Origin: Betaproteobacteria bacterium
GTDB lineage: Bacteria; Pseudomonadota; Gammaproteobacteria; Burkholderiales; SG8-41
NCBI GenBank assembly: GCA_947486575.1
Contig: CANKUB010000026.1
Coordinates: 1 to 45,454, forward strand
Direction: 5' to 3'
DNA: 45,454 nucleotides
Both the position numbers and the translations under genes were made by a program. Each line of letters starts with the position of its first letter. The first letter of the stretch is position 1. Below, piece by piece: positions 1-9,280 of this stretch. The notes under the pieces are model-generated. The model had not been told where the DNA came from, ran no database searches, and was given only the letters and a program-made list of their open reading frames with translations.

Positions 1-1373
<1,373 letters not shown>

Positions 1374-1386
1374 ACTTGTGCTCCTG

Positions 1387-1409
1387 ATTGTAGCGCCGTC
1401 CGTTGACAG
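1387..1409 (-). promoter_or_regulatory. Candidate PhoB half-site and -10 for phnC1
   Basis: On the minus strand CTGTCAA (1403-1409) is followed after exactly 10 nt by TACAAT (1387-1392), a five-of-six match to the -10 consensus. This is the spacing known for PhoB-activated promoters. The heptamer one turn upstream does not match, so only one half-site is clear. Confidence 0.45.
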
Positions 1410-1469
1410 CAACGGGCGCCAGCGGACATCGATCCCGAAGCGGGTGACGGCCTTCCGCGCACAGTGGGT

Positions 1470-2600
1470 TTAGACAATGCGCTTGCCGCTGCGCCACACG
1501 GCAATCACACTGGGTGCGCCGTTCACCAGACGTACCCTGCAAAAGTCAGCGCGCTTATCGAGTGCAATCTCGCCGCGATCACTCAAACCCAAAGATCGCG
1601 CGGGATTCACGCTAATAGTTGCCACGGCCTGCGCCACGCTGAAGCCGCATTTTTCCACCAGAATAAACGCGGCACTCAGCAGGCTTGATGGCACGTAGTC
1701 TGACGACAAAACGTCCAGCAATCCCTCGCGCGCCAGCGCGGCGGCGGCAATGTTGCCGGAGTGCGAGCCGCCGCGCACCACGTTCGGCGCGCCCATCACA
1801 ATGCCGAGCGAATTTTCACGCGCAGCGCGTGCTGCTTCGAGTGTTGTGGGGAACTCGGACACCGCTATGCCAGCGTCACGCGCCTCAGTCACATGGGCAG
1901 GCGTGGTGTCGTCGTGGCTCGCCAAAGGAATGTTGTGGCTGCGCGCGTGTTCCACGAAAAAGCGCCGATGCGGTTCGGCGTACTGTTCCTGCAAGGACTT
2001 GGACTCCGCCACCACGTGATCAAATTTTTCGTCGCTCCAGCCTTTTTTGCCGGTGTAGTAGACGCGCGCCTGCTCGACGTTGGTCCATTGCCGCTGGCCC
2101 GGTGTGTGATCCATCAGAGACAGTAACTGCACGCGCGGGTTCTTGAGGAAAGGTTCGAAGAGACGCACGGCGTTCGGCGCGGGCAGTTCACAGCGCACGT
2201 GCAAACGGTGCTCCGCGCGCAGCAGATCGGCCTTTTCCGCTTCGTCAAAACAGCACAGCAGACCTGACATATCCTTGCCGCGCAGCGCGGCTTCGTCCAC
2301 GTCACCCACGCCCAGCGCGTCGTATACCGTGGTGATGCCCGCCGCCGCAATTTCGGCGTCGTGGGCGAGCAGCGCAGGGAATTCCGGCCAGCTCACCTTC
2401 GGACGTGGCATCAAGTGCTTTTCGAGGTTGTCAGTGTGCAGTTCGATAAAACCCGGCAGCAGATAGTCGCCGCCCCAGTCTTCCGCGCCCGCCAGCCGCA
2501 ACACACCTTCATCCAGCCCGGCGATTCTGTCGCAGCGCACATGCAAGTTGCCGGTAAAATCGCGCTCGCTTGTGACGATACGGGCATTGGTGATATTCAT
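1470..2600 (-). CDS. phnM: Alpha-D-ribose 1-methylphosphonate 5-triphosphate diphosphatase
   Basis: PhnM belongs to the amidohydrolase superfamily. In the C-P lyase pathway it hydrolyses the ribose-phosphonate 5-triphosphate made by PhnGHIL to the 5-phosphate and releases diphosphate. The 376-residue protein has the usual length and the family landmarks: LLPGFIELHTDNLEKHLMPRP near residues 47-67 with metal-binding histidines, a central ASHDDTTPAHV and a C-terminal GEIALDKRADF. Its ATG overlaps the phnL stop in ATGA, so it is co-translated with the complex. The gene order G-H-I-J-K-L-M matches the core of the E. coli operon. Confidence 0.96.
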   Translation of the reverse strand: MNITNARIVTSERDFTGNLHVRCDRIAGLDEGVLRLAGAEDWGGDYLLPGFIELHTDNLEKHLMPRPKVSWPEFPALLAHDAEIAAAGITTVYDALGVGDVDEAALRGKDMSGLLCCFDEAEKADLLRAEHRLHVRCELPAPNAVRLFEPFLKNPRVQLLSLMDHTPGQRQWTNVEQARVYYTGKKGWSDEKFDHVVAESKSLQEQYAEPHRRFFVEHARSHNIPLASHDDTTPAHVTEARDAGIAVSEFPTTLEAARAARENSLGIVMGAPNVVRGGSHSGNIAAAALAREGLLDVLSSDYVPSSLLSAAFILVEKCGFSVAQAVATISVNPARSLGLSDRGEIALDKRADFCRVRLVNGAPSVIAVWRSGKRIV

Positions 2601-3295
2601 AAAGGCACTCCTGCAGGACGCAACTGAAAAATGCGCGTGGCGACTGCCGAGCGCACTGCGTGATCGTGAAATATGCCCACCAGCAGCGCGCCGCGCCGCA
2701 GCGCTTCACGCACCAGCTCGACGACCGCATTGCGATTGGCCTCATCGAGCGCAGCGGTGGGTTCGTCGAGCAGCAGCACCGCCGGTTGCGGCGCGAAGGC
2801 GCGCGCAATGTTAATGCGCTGCTGTTCGCCGCCGGAGAATGTCGCGGGCGGCAGATGCCACAGGCGCGGCGCGATGTTCAGGCGTTCGAACAGCGCCTGC
2901 GCCATTACGCGCGCTTTGTCAGGTTCAGTACCGGTGGCGAGTAGCGGTGCCATCACGATGTCGATGGCGGGCACGCGCGGAATCGCCCGCAGGAATTGGC
3001 TGACATAACCCATCGTATGGCGGCGCACATCGAGGATTTCGCGCGGGTGCGCACGGGCCATATCCACCCACCCGTCGCGGTGCCGCACCCGTACGCTGCC
3101 GGCCTGTGCGCGATAGTTGGCATACAGGCATTTCAGCAAGGTGCTTTTGCCCGCACCGGAGCTGCCTACAATGGCCACGCATTCGCCACCGCTTGCGGCC
3201 AGCGACACAGCTTCCAGTACCGGAATGTTCACCCCACCTTGCGTGTGAAGGATGAAGTATTTACTTAAATTATTGATTTCAATAATATTTTTCAT
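2597..3295 (-). CDS. phnL: C-P lyase ATP-binding protein PhnL
   Basis: PhnL is an ABC-type ATPase without a permease partner. It works with PhnG, PhnH and PhnI to couple phosphonate to ribose at C1 of ATP. The 232 residues carry Walker A GSSGAGKST, the Q-loop region GYVSQFLRAIPRVPA, signature FSGGEQQRINIARAF and Walker B VLLLDEPTAALD. The N-terminal codons are distinctly AT-rich (about 3240-3295) compared with the rest. A 20-bp gap separates it from phnK. PhnL is distinguished from PhnK by the FLRAIPR segment and its position before phnM. Confidence 0.95.
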   Translation of the reverse strand: MKNIIEINNLSKYFILHTQGGVNIPVLEAVSLAASGGECVAIVGSSGAGKSTLLKCLYANYRAQAGSVRVRHRDGWVDMARAHPREILDVRRHTMGYVSQFLRAIPRVPAIDIVMAPLLATGTEPDKARVMAQALFERLNIAPRLWHLPPATFSGGEQQRINIARAFAPQPAVLLLDEPTAALDEANRNAVVELVREALRRGALLVGIFHDHAVRSAVATRIFQLRPAGVPL

Positions 3296-3315
3296 AAGCT
3301 TTTGATGCAGAAACC

Positions 3316-4095
3316 TTAGGCAGGCAAGGCCGACGACACCAGCAGTTGGGTATACGGATGCTGCGGATCATCGAGTACCTGGTCAGTGAGACCTGCCTCG
3401 ACCACGCGACCCGCGTTCATCACCAGCGTGCGGTGCGCCAGCAGGCGCGCCACCGCCAGATCGTGCGTGACGATGACCGCTGCCAGGCCCAGATCACAGG
3501 CCAGGCCGCGCAACAGATCGAGCAACCGGGCCTGCACCGAAACATCCAGCCCGGCGGTGGGTTCATCCATGAATACCAGCCGAGGCCGTGACACCAGATT
3601 GCGCGCGATCTGCAGGCGCTGCTGCATGCCGCCGGAAAAGGCGGAAGGGGACTCGTCGATGCGCGCGGTGTCGAGTTCAACCTTGTTCATCCAGGCCGTG
3701 GCTTCCTCCCGAATGTTGCCATAGTGCCGCGCGCCGATGGCCATCAGCCGTTCACCAATGTTGGCGCCCGCGCTGACATCGGCACGCAGGCCGTCGCGCG
3801 GGTTCTGGTGCACAAAACCCCAGTCGGTGCGCGTCAGCCATCGCCGCGCCGATTCGGAGATGGCCCACACGTCCACCGTCTCCGATGCGCGCGTCTGAAA
3901 CAACACCTGCCCGGTGTCCGGCCGCAACTGTCCGGAGATGCAGCGCAGCAGCGTGGTTTTGCCGGAACCGGATTCACCCACCACAGCCAGCACTTCGCCG
4001 GGAAACAAATCAAAGCTGATGTCCACGCACGCCGCGCGCTGGCCATAGCGGTAGCCGAGATTCTGAATTTCGAGCAGCGGAGTCTCCGTCATCAT
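3316..4095 (-). CDS. phnK: C-P lyase ATP-binding protein PhnK
   Basis: PhnK is an ABC-type ATPase that docks on PhnJ of the C-P lyase core complex and drives its remodelling. From ATG 4095 it is 259 residues, close to the family length. It shows Walker A GESGSGKTT, Q-loop WGFVHQNPRDGLR, signature FSGGMQQRLQIARNL and Walker B VFMDEPTAGLDVSVQ, resembling the oligopeptide-transporter ATPase branch as PhnK does. The start lies one base after the phnJ stop. An in-frame upstream extension to 4161 would overlap phnJ and is not supported. Confidence 0.95.
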   Translation of the reverse strand: MMTETPLLEIQNLGYRYGQRAACVDISFDLFPGEVLAVVGESGSGKTTLLRCISGQLRPDTGQVLFQTRASETVDVWAISESARRWLTRTDWGFVHQNPRDGLRADVSAGANIGERLMAIGARHYGNIREEATAWMNKVELDTARIDESPSAFSGGMQQRLQIARNLVSRPRLVFMDEPTAGLDVSVQARLLDLLRGLACDLGLAAVIVTHDLAVARLLAHRTLVMNAGRVVEAGLTDQVLDDPQHPYTQLLVSSALPA

Positions 4096-4096
4096 T

Positions 4097-4972
4097 TCAT
4101 GCCACCGCGGGCTGCTGCTTTTCGCGCCGCGCCAGACAGTAATCGCTGTCGGAACACACAAACATGCGTTTGCCCCGGTCGTCCATGATCACCTCATCCA
4201 GAAAGCTGTCCGTAGCCCCGCACAACTCGCAGGCATGTTCCCAGCGCTGGGTCTCAAATGGATGGTCTTCAAAATCCAGGCTGCGCACAGCGGTGTACGG
4301 CGGCACGGCGTAGATGCGTTTTTCGCGTCCCGCGCCGAAAAGCTGCAGCGCCGGATTCATGTGCATTTTCGGGTTGTCGAATTTGGGTATCGGCGATGGG
4401 CGCATGAGGTAGCGCTCATTGACAATCACCGGATAATCATAGGTCGCAGCAATGTGGCCGTGATGTGCGATGTCTTCGTAAAGCTTGACGTGCATCGCGC
4501 CGTACTCGCCCAGCGCGTGCATCTTGCGCGTTTCGGCTTCGCGCGGCTCCAGCCAGCGCAACATCTCCGGTATTGGCACTTGATAAACAATGATCTGCCC
4601 ATCGCGCAACGGTGTTTCCGGTATGCGGTGGCGCGTCTGGATAATTGTTGCTTCGCCCGTGCGCTCTGTGGTCTTGACGCCTGTGGTGCGCGCAAAAAAA
4701 CGCCTGATATTGACCGCGTTGGTGGTGTCGTCCGAACCCTGATCAATGACTTTGAGCACATCGTCCGGGCCAATGATCGCAGCGGTGACCTGTATGCCAC
4801 CGGTGCCCCAGCCATAGGGCAGCGGCATCTCGCGGCTCCCAAACGGCACCTGGTAACCCGGAATGGCGATAGCCTTGAGGATGGCACGGCGGATCATGCG
4901 CTTGGTGTGTTCGTCGAGATAGGCGAAGTTGTAGCCTTCCATGGTGTCCGCAGCCGACGTACTTATTCTCAT
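4097..4972 (-). CDS. phnJ: Carbon-phosphorus lyase catalytic subunit PhnJ
   Basis: PhnJ is the radical-SAM enzyme that breaks the C-P bond of alpha-D-ribose 1-methylphosphonate 5-phosphate. The 291-residue sequence has four conserved cysteines at 248, 251, 273 and 279. Their spacing of 3, 22 and 6 is identical to that of the E. coli protein (241, 244, 266, 272). The glycine of PGYQVPFG at residue 39 aligns with the E. coli Gly32 radical site by the same seven-residue offset. This is direct evidence for an intact, probably active C-P lyase. The start overlaps the phnI stop in ATGA. Confidence 0.98.
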   Translation of the reverse strand: MRISTSAADTMEGYNFAYLDEHTKRMIRRAILKAIAIPGYQVPFGSREMPLPYGWGTGGIQVTAAIIGPDDVLKVIDQGSDDTTNAVNIRRFFARTTGVKTTERTGEATIIQTRHRIPETPLRDGQIIVYQVPIPEMLRWLEPREAETRKMHALGEYGAMHVKLYEDIAHHGHIAATYDYPVIVNERYLMRPSPIPKFDNPKMHMNPALQLFGAGREKRIYAVPPYTAVRSLDFEDHPFETQRWEHACELCGATDSFLDEVIMDDRGKRMFVCSDSDYCLARREKQQPAVA

Positions 4973-6072
4973 GCAGCCTCCGCCGTGTCTGTGGATTTTG
5001 GTTGAGCAGCCGCATACCTCGCACGCAGCTTGCGCACAAGCTCCAGCTCCGACTGAAAATCAACGTAGTGCGGCAGTTTCAGATGCTGCACAAAGCCGGA
5101 GGCTTCAACGTTATCGCTGTGATACAGCACGAATTCCTGCATCTGCGCGGGCGCGGTCACCGCTTCGCCGAGTTCTTCCGCACGCAGACTGCGATCCACC
5201 AGCGCCATCGCCATCGCCTTGCGTTCGCACGCACCGAACACAAGACCATAGCCCCGCGTGAATTGCGGCGGCTGTGTGGCACTGCCTGCAAACTGATTCA
5301 CCATCTGGCATTCAGTGACGGCAATTTCACCGATCTCGATGGCAAACCCGAGTTCTTCAGGCACCACTTCCACGCTCACCGTGCCTTGCCGGATTTCACC
5401 GGCAAACGGATGCGTATTGGCGTAGCCGCGTTGCGTGGAGTACCCCAGCGCCAGCAGGAAACCTTCATCGCCACGCGCCAGATTTTGCAACCGCAGTGCG
5501 CGATTCGCAGGAAATTCCAGCGGCTCGCGCGTGAGATCGCGCGGTGCAGGATCGTCGGCTGCCGGTGTTTCCGCCGCGAGCAGACCTTCGCTGCCCATGA
5601 TCTCGGTGATGCGCGGCGCGGCGGGCAAGGCGCTCGCTGCCACAGCAGCAGACGCCACCGTTCCGCCTGCGGCCAACTGAAAATCCAGCAGCCGCTGGGT
5701 GTAATCGTAAGTTGCGCCCAGCACTTGCCCACCGGGCACATCCTTGTAGGTCGCGGAAATACGCCGCTGCAAGCGCATGGCCCCGGTGTCGATGGGCAGC
5801 GACACGCCCAGCCGCGGCAATGTGGTGCGATAGGCGCGCAGCAGAAACACCGCTTCGATCACGTCGCCCTGCGCCTGCTTGATGGCGAGGGCGGCCAATT
5901 CCGGATCGTAGAGCGAGCCTTCCGCCATTACGCGATCAACCGCAAGGCCGAGTTGCCCGCGTATCTGTGCCAGCGTCAGTTCCGGCGCGCGTGTATCGCC
6001 GCGCCGCTGCTCCGCCAGCAGACGCCACGAATTGAGGATGGCCTGCTCGCCTCCTTTGACGGCTACGTACAT
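4969..6072 (-). CDS. phnI: C-P lyase core complex subunit PhnI
   Basis: PhnI is the nucleosidase-like core subunit. With PhnG, PhnH and PhnL it displaces adenine from ATP or GTP by the phosphonate. ATG 6072 starts MYVAVKGGEQAI, the conserved PhnI N-terminus, one base after the phnH stop, and gives 367 residues, close to the usual 350-370. Conserved stretches include LGVSLPIDTGAM, RRISATYKDVPGG and VLYHSDNVEASGFVQHLKLPHYVDF near the C-terminus. An in-frame extension upstream to 6264 lies entirely inside phnH and is rejected. Confidence 0.97.
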   Translation of the reverse strand: MYVAVKGGEQAILNSWRLLAEQRRGDTRAPELTLAQIRGQLGLAVDRVMAEGSLYDPELAALAIKQAQGDVIEAVFLLRAYRTTLPRLGVSLPIDTGAMRLQRRISATYKDVPGGQVLGATYDYTQRLLDFQLAAGGTVASAAVAASALPAAPRITEIMGSEGLLAAETPAADDPAPRDLTREPLEFPANRALRLQNLARGDEGFLLALGYSTQRGYANTHPFAGEIRQGTVSVEVVPEELGFAIEIGEIAVTECQMVNQFAGSATQPPQFTRGYGLVFGACERKAMAMALVDRSLRAEELGEAVTAPAQMQEFVLYHSDNVEASGFVQHLKLPHYVDFQSELELVRKLRARYAAAQPKSTDTAEAA

Positions 6073-6073
6073 G

Positions 6074-6670
6074 TCAACACGACACGCGGGTGGTACGCGG
6101 CAGGGCCGCAATGCGTTCACCCCAGATGAAAACGATGTCGACACCGCACGGAAATGCCGCACGGCTGGCCTGCAATTCGCGCCAATACGTAGCAGATACG
6201 CCCGCCACATCCAGGTAGATGGCATCGCGCACACCAGGGCCGCTAAGCCGCACGCCACTGGCATTGGAGAGGCTTTCCACCTGGATCATCAGCGTGGTGG
6301 AGCGGTCGGGATATTCTGGTTCGCCCGCGTTAAAAGTGTTTACGGCGGGCATCGTCAGCGTGTTGGTGATCAAGGCAAACGACGCCTGCGTCGCTTCCGG
6401 CGTCATTGGGCAGCCACAGTGAAAGCGCAGATAGTCGGCGACGCTGGCGTGGCTCGTTTGCAGCCACAGCGGTGTTTCGAAATCAAGCAGCGTGAGACAC
6501 ATTGCCGCCGCCGCCGGCATCAATTGTGTCGGCGCAGGCGGGCGCGCATTAACACGGCGAATTTCGCCGGGATGCGCCATGGCATCGGCCAGCGCGCGAA
6601 ACACCTTGATGCTGTCGAACACCCGCTGCTCAAAGCCTGGCGCCAATGGAGTTGCAGTTGCAGTATCCAT
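6074..6670 (-). CDS. phnH: C-P lyase core complex subunit PhnH
   Basis: PhnH is a structural subunit of the PhnGHIJ core. The 198-residue product starts with a typical APGFEQRVFDSIKVFRALADAMAHPGEI segment. It contains a CLTLLDFETPLWL stretch, the GPGV turn (RLSGPGVRDAIYLDV) and a C-terminal FPCGVDIVFIWGERIAALPRTT, all matching the family. Its ATG overlaps the phnG stop by one base. Length and order are those of the standard operon. Confidence 0.96.
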   Translation of the reverse strand: MDTATATPLAPGFEQRVFDSIKVFRALADAMAHPGEIRRVNARPPAPTQLMPAAAAMCLTLLDFETPLWLQTSHASVADYLRFHCGCPMTPEATQASFALITNTLTMPAVNTFNAGEPEYPDRSTTLMIQVESLSNASGVRLSGPGVRDAIYLDVAGVSATYWRELQASRAAFPCGVDIVFIWGERIAALPRTTRVSC

Positions 6671-7209
6671 CAGGGTTCCTCGCCTGTATTGCCGGGCGTT
6701 TGCGCTTCGCGCGCCAGCGTATAGAACTCGACTTTAGTTGCCGCCGCCTTGCGTGCAGCCGCATCACGGCGTGCCGCCTGCGCTGCCGCGAGCGGTTCGA
6801 TCACGTGTGTGTGGATGCGCTCGCAGCTGGCGGGCTCCTGCAAAAGGGCATCGAGACGCGCCGCCAGCTCGGCATGGCGCACATTGCGGCCCTGTACATA
6901 CGCCACACCTATGGTGCTGCCCACCGCGCCGCCATTAGCGCTAAGATGACTATCTCTCTGCAGCCGCAGCGCGCAGCGCGTCACTGGCACTTCGCCCAGA
7001 TTGAATTGCACGCCGGTGCCACCCGCACGTCCGCGCACCATGATCAAGCCGGTTTCGGGCGAACGCAGCCATTGCCATTGCGCGCAGGTCAGTTCAGTCA
7101 GTACATTCAGCGGGCTGCAGGCGGTTTCAAGGACGTTGATATCGGCTTGCGCCAGAATCGACATCCATCGTTTGCGCCGGGAAACTACACTTGGGTTCTC
7201 AGAATTCAA
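6670..7209 (-). CDS. phnG: C-P lyase core complex subunit PhnG
   Basis: PhnG is the small subunit of the PhnGHIJ complex. Family landmarks are RRKRWMSILAQ at the N-terminus, GLIMVRGRAGGTGVQFNLGEVPVTRCAL in the middle and GVAYVQGRNVRHAE. PhnG proteins usually start a few residues before the RxRWM motif. The only suitable codon in this frame is TTG 7209, giving 179 residues; ATG 7164 would start inside the motif. A longer frame reaching 7347 would place a strong PhoB box inside the coding sequence, which argues against it. First gene of the phnGHIJKLM unit. Confidence 0.92.
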   Translation of the reverse strand: MNSENPSVVSRRKRWMSILAQADINVLETACSPLNVLTELTCAQWQWLRSPETGLIMVRGRAGGTGVQFNLGEVPVTRCALRLQRDSHLSANGGAVGSTIGVAYVQGRNVRHAELAARLDALLQEPASCERIHTHVIEPLAAAQAARRDAAARKAAATKVEFYTLAREAQTPGNTGEEP

Positions 7210-7238
7210 GAATATCGCCGCCGGTTGAAGAAGCGGCC

Positions 7239-7272
7239 AATCTACGCCCCTCGCATTAAAGTTTTGTGACAG
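7239..7272 (-). promoter_or_regulatory. PhoB-type promoter of the phnG operon
   Basis: On the minus strand the 18-mer CTGTCACAAAACTTTAAT (7255-7272) matches the two-heptamer Pho box consensus at about 15 of 18 positions. After exactly 10 nt comes TAGATT (7239-7244) as a -10. The predicted start of transcription lies about 25 nt before the TTG of phnG. Phosphate control through PhoB is the known regulation of C-P lyase operons. Confidence 0.72.
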
Positions 7273-7356
7273 TGCAGAGGACTTGACCGTGCATCTGCAC
7301 GTTGCTGTATCGACACGCCGATCGCAATCGTCATGACCACGTAACATGTGGTGGGT

Positions 7357-8226
7357 ATGCTTCGCACAAATAATTACCCGTCAATTCATATGGTTGCAAT
7401 TGCACACGGCCACCCGCCCGCGAACCCATCCACTCACGCCAATAGCTTGACGCGGCGCGAGGATTATTCCCACACCGGACGCTATGCGATTTATTACGCG
7501 CCGCACCACGACAGCGCATGGTGGCGCTTCGGAAGCGCCTGGCTGGGGCGTGATGCAATCACCAACGCCGCAATCGCACGCCATGTGCCGCCCGCGCTTG
7601 CAGCGTCTACACCTGACGTCAGTTACCTGGCGCGTATCACTGCCGCACCGCGCCGTTATGGATTTCATGCCACGCTCAAAGCGCCGTTCCGCCTGAAGGC
7701 AGGCTACACCGCGCGCGATGTCTATCTGCAGGCAGACGATCTCGCCCAGTCGCTGATGGCTGCCGCGTTGCCGCCCGTGCAGTTGTGCGTGATCGACGGC
7801 TTTGTGGCACTGAGCTTTCCGCGCGAGGGTAGCGACGGTCTGCTGAACGTGCCGGCAGTCAATGCGCTGGCGGCGCAATGCGTATCAGCCTTTGACAATC
7901 TGCGGGCGCGTCCCGATGCGAAGGAACTTGCCCGCCGTCACGCCGTCGGCCTGACACCACGCCAGGGGAATCTGCTGGCGGAGTGGGGCTATCCGTATGT
8001 GTTCCAGGAATTCCGTTTTCACATGACGCTGACCAACCACTTGTCGGCCAACGAACAGCAGTCCGTCATCGATGCACTCGCCCCCGCCATAGCTGAGTTG
8101 AACGCGCAGCCGCTGACGCTGGACGCACTGGCGATCTACTATCAAGCGGAGCCAAATGCGCCATTTGTGGTCACCCGCCGCTATGGCTTTGACGGTAGCG
8201 TGGATATTTACCGTGCTGAAGTCTGA
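7357..8226 (+). CDS. DUF1045 family protein of phosphonate clusters
   Basis: This protein belongs to the DUF1045 family, small proteins with a 2H-phosphoesterase-like fold that accompany phn operons. The core starts at GRYAIYYAPHHDSAWWRFGSAWLGRD and contains RYGFHATLKAPF and FRFHMTLTNHL, two HxT motifs consistent with a 2H phosphoesterase active site. A role on a cyclic ribose-phosphate intermediate (the PhnP step) has been suggested for such proteins and fits here, as no phnP gene is visible. ATG 7357 is a tentative start; GTG 7348, ATG 7390 and a later TTG are possible because the first about 40 residues are not family-like. It overlaps phnN by 14 nt and is divergent from phnG. Confidence 0.85.
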   Translation: MLRTNNYPSIHMVAIAHGHPPANPSTHANSLTRREDYSHTGRYAIYYAPHHDSAWWRFGSAWLGRDAITNAAIARHVPPALAASTPDVSYLARITAAPRRYGFHATLKAPFRLKAGYTARDVYLQADDLAQSLMAAALPPVQLCVIDGFVALSFPREGSDGLLNVPAVNALAAQCVSAFDNLRARPDAKELARRHAVGLTPRQGNLLAEWGYPYVFQEFRFHMTLTNHLSANEQQSVIDALAPAIAELNAQPLTLDALAIYYQAEPNAPFVVTRRYGFDGSVDIYRAEV

Positions 8227-8827
8227 CGCGGATATTCGCGGGCGGCTGATTTACGTGGTCGGGCCATCGGGCGCGGGCAAAAACAGCGTTATCGCGGCAG
8301 CACAAAAATTTGTTAATAAAAACAATAACTTATACTTTTCATTGCGCTATGTGACGCGCCCGACACTGGATGCGGACGGTGGCAACGACGGCGATCTACC
8401 CATCACTGCAACCGCGTTTGCACAGTACCGACTCAGCGGCCTTTTCGCACTGGATTGGCAGGCGCATGGTTTCAGTTACGGTATCGGTGCCGAAATCAAC
8501 ACAGCGCTGCATGCCGGGAAAACCGTGGTGATCAATGGCTCGCGTGCTTATACCAAAACAGCGCTGGCGAAATATCCGACGATGATCGTGATACAGATTC
8601 AGGTGCCACTGGACGTGGCGCAGGCACGGCTCACGGCACGTGCGCGCGAAGACACTGCGGCCATCGACGCGCGTGTGCAGCGCGCACCGCCTTTCACGGT
8701 ACCTGAAGGTCAACTCATCACCATCGACAACAGCGGGCCGCTGGAGGCTGCGGCACAGGCGCTCACAGAAGTGTTACTCGGCAGCAACAGTGTTCCGCTG
8801 GTTCGCAGTGACACCGCCCTGGTCTGA
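8213..8827 (+). CDS. phnN: Ribose 1,5-bisphosphate phosphokinase
   Basis: PhnN phosphorylates ribose 1,5-bisphosphate, the end product of the C-P lyase branch, to PRPP. It has the guanylate-kinase-like P-loop VVGPSGAGKNS, the YVTRP motif, ALDWQAHGFSYGIGAEI and VVINGSRAY, all diagnostic. GTG 8213 gives 204 residues, somewhat longer than the usual 185-190. It overlaps the end of the DUF1045 gene, so the two are coupled. The residues FVNKNNN after the P-loop helix are encoded by a copy of the AT-rich interspersed element (8314-8333), which probably explains part of the extra length. The last 54 nt overlap, tail to tail, the convergent acetyltransferase gene. Confidence 0.93.
   Translation: MLKSDADIRGRLIYVVGPSGAGKNSVIAAAQKFVNKNNNLYFSLRYVTRPTLDADGGNDGDLPITATAFAQYRLSGLFALDWQAHGFSYGIGAEINTALHAGKTVVINGSRAYTKTALAKYPTMIVIQIQVPLDVAQARLTARAREDTAAIDARVQRAPPFTVPEGQLITIDNSGPLEAAAQALTEVLLGSNSVPLVRSDTALV
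8314..8333 (+). repeat. AT-rich interspersed element, copy 1 (inside phnN)
   Basis: TTAATAAAAACAATAACTTA, a near match to the consensus YYAATAAAAACAAATASTTA. This copy is in frame within phnN and encodes the Asn/Lys-rich stretch after the P-loop. Confidence 0.7.
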
Positions 8828-9280
8828 CGGTTGTGTGGCAATGGCAAAGCTGATGCCATGCTGCTGAAACCCCAGTGATTCATAAAACCGATGTGCGTCC
8901 ACACGCTTGATATTGGACGATAGCGCCAGTTTGTAACAGCCCGCGGCGGTGGCAAGACGCATCGCCTCCTGAATCATCGCGCGGCCCAGCCCTTGGCCTC
9001 GGCGTCTCGCAGTCACCACGACACCGTCCAGCAAAGCCTCGCGTGCGCCGCCATGCACCAGCGCTTCGAAAATCAACAGTGAAAAAGTTGCCGCTAGCGT
9101 ATCACCATCGAACGCGAGATAGCAGCGGTAATCCGGGTAGCGTGCCATTTCGCGAAAAATCCGCTCGGCACGAGACACAGGCATGGGCACTTCGTCCGCG
9201 TCCCCTGCGTCCATTTCGGCCAGCAGCTTCACCACCGCAGGCAGATCACCGCGCTTTGCTTCACGCACCAAGAGATTCAC
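8774..9280 (-). CDS. phnO: GNAT acetyltransferase, PhnO-like (aminoalkylphosphonate N-acetyltransferase)
   Basis: This 168-residue GNAT-fold protein has the acetyl-CoA loop VVTARRRGQGLGRAMI. Its C-terminal LALSSNIKRVDAHRFYESLGFQQHGISF closely resembles the same region of E. coli PhnO, which acetylates 1- and 2-aminoalkylphosphonates. It is the last gene of the phnC2-D2-E2-HD unit and overlaps the upstream gene in ATGA. Acetylation could detoxify aminophosphonates or prepare them for C-P lyase. Substrate is inferred from similarity and context only; a general GNAT with another amine substrate is possible. Confidence 0.7.
   Translation of the reverse strand: MNLLVREAKRGDLPAVVKLLAEMDAGDADEVPMPVSRAERIFREMARYPDYRCYLAFDGDTLAATFSLLIFEALVHGGAREALLDGVVVTARRRGQGLGRAMIQEAMRLATAAGCYKLALSSNIKRVDAHRFYESLGFQQHGISFAIATQPSDQGGVTANQRNTVAAE

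Noticed and set aside
5002-6129. A 375-codon open frame on the plus strand opposite phnI and part of phnH
   Set aside because: No recognisable domain or Shine-Dalgarno; the minus strand encodes the full PhnI with correct neighbours.
7305-7350. A PhoB box directing the DUF1045-phnN side
   Set aside because: CTGTATC and TCGTCAT occur but are not in 11-nt register, and no -10 lies 10 nt downstream.
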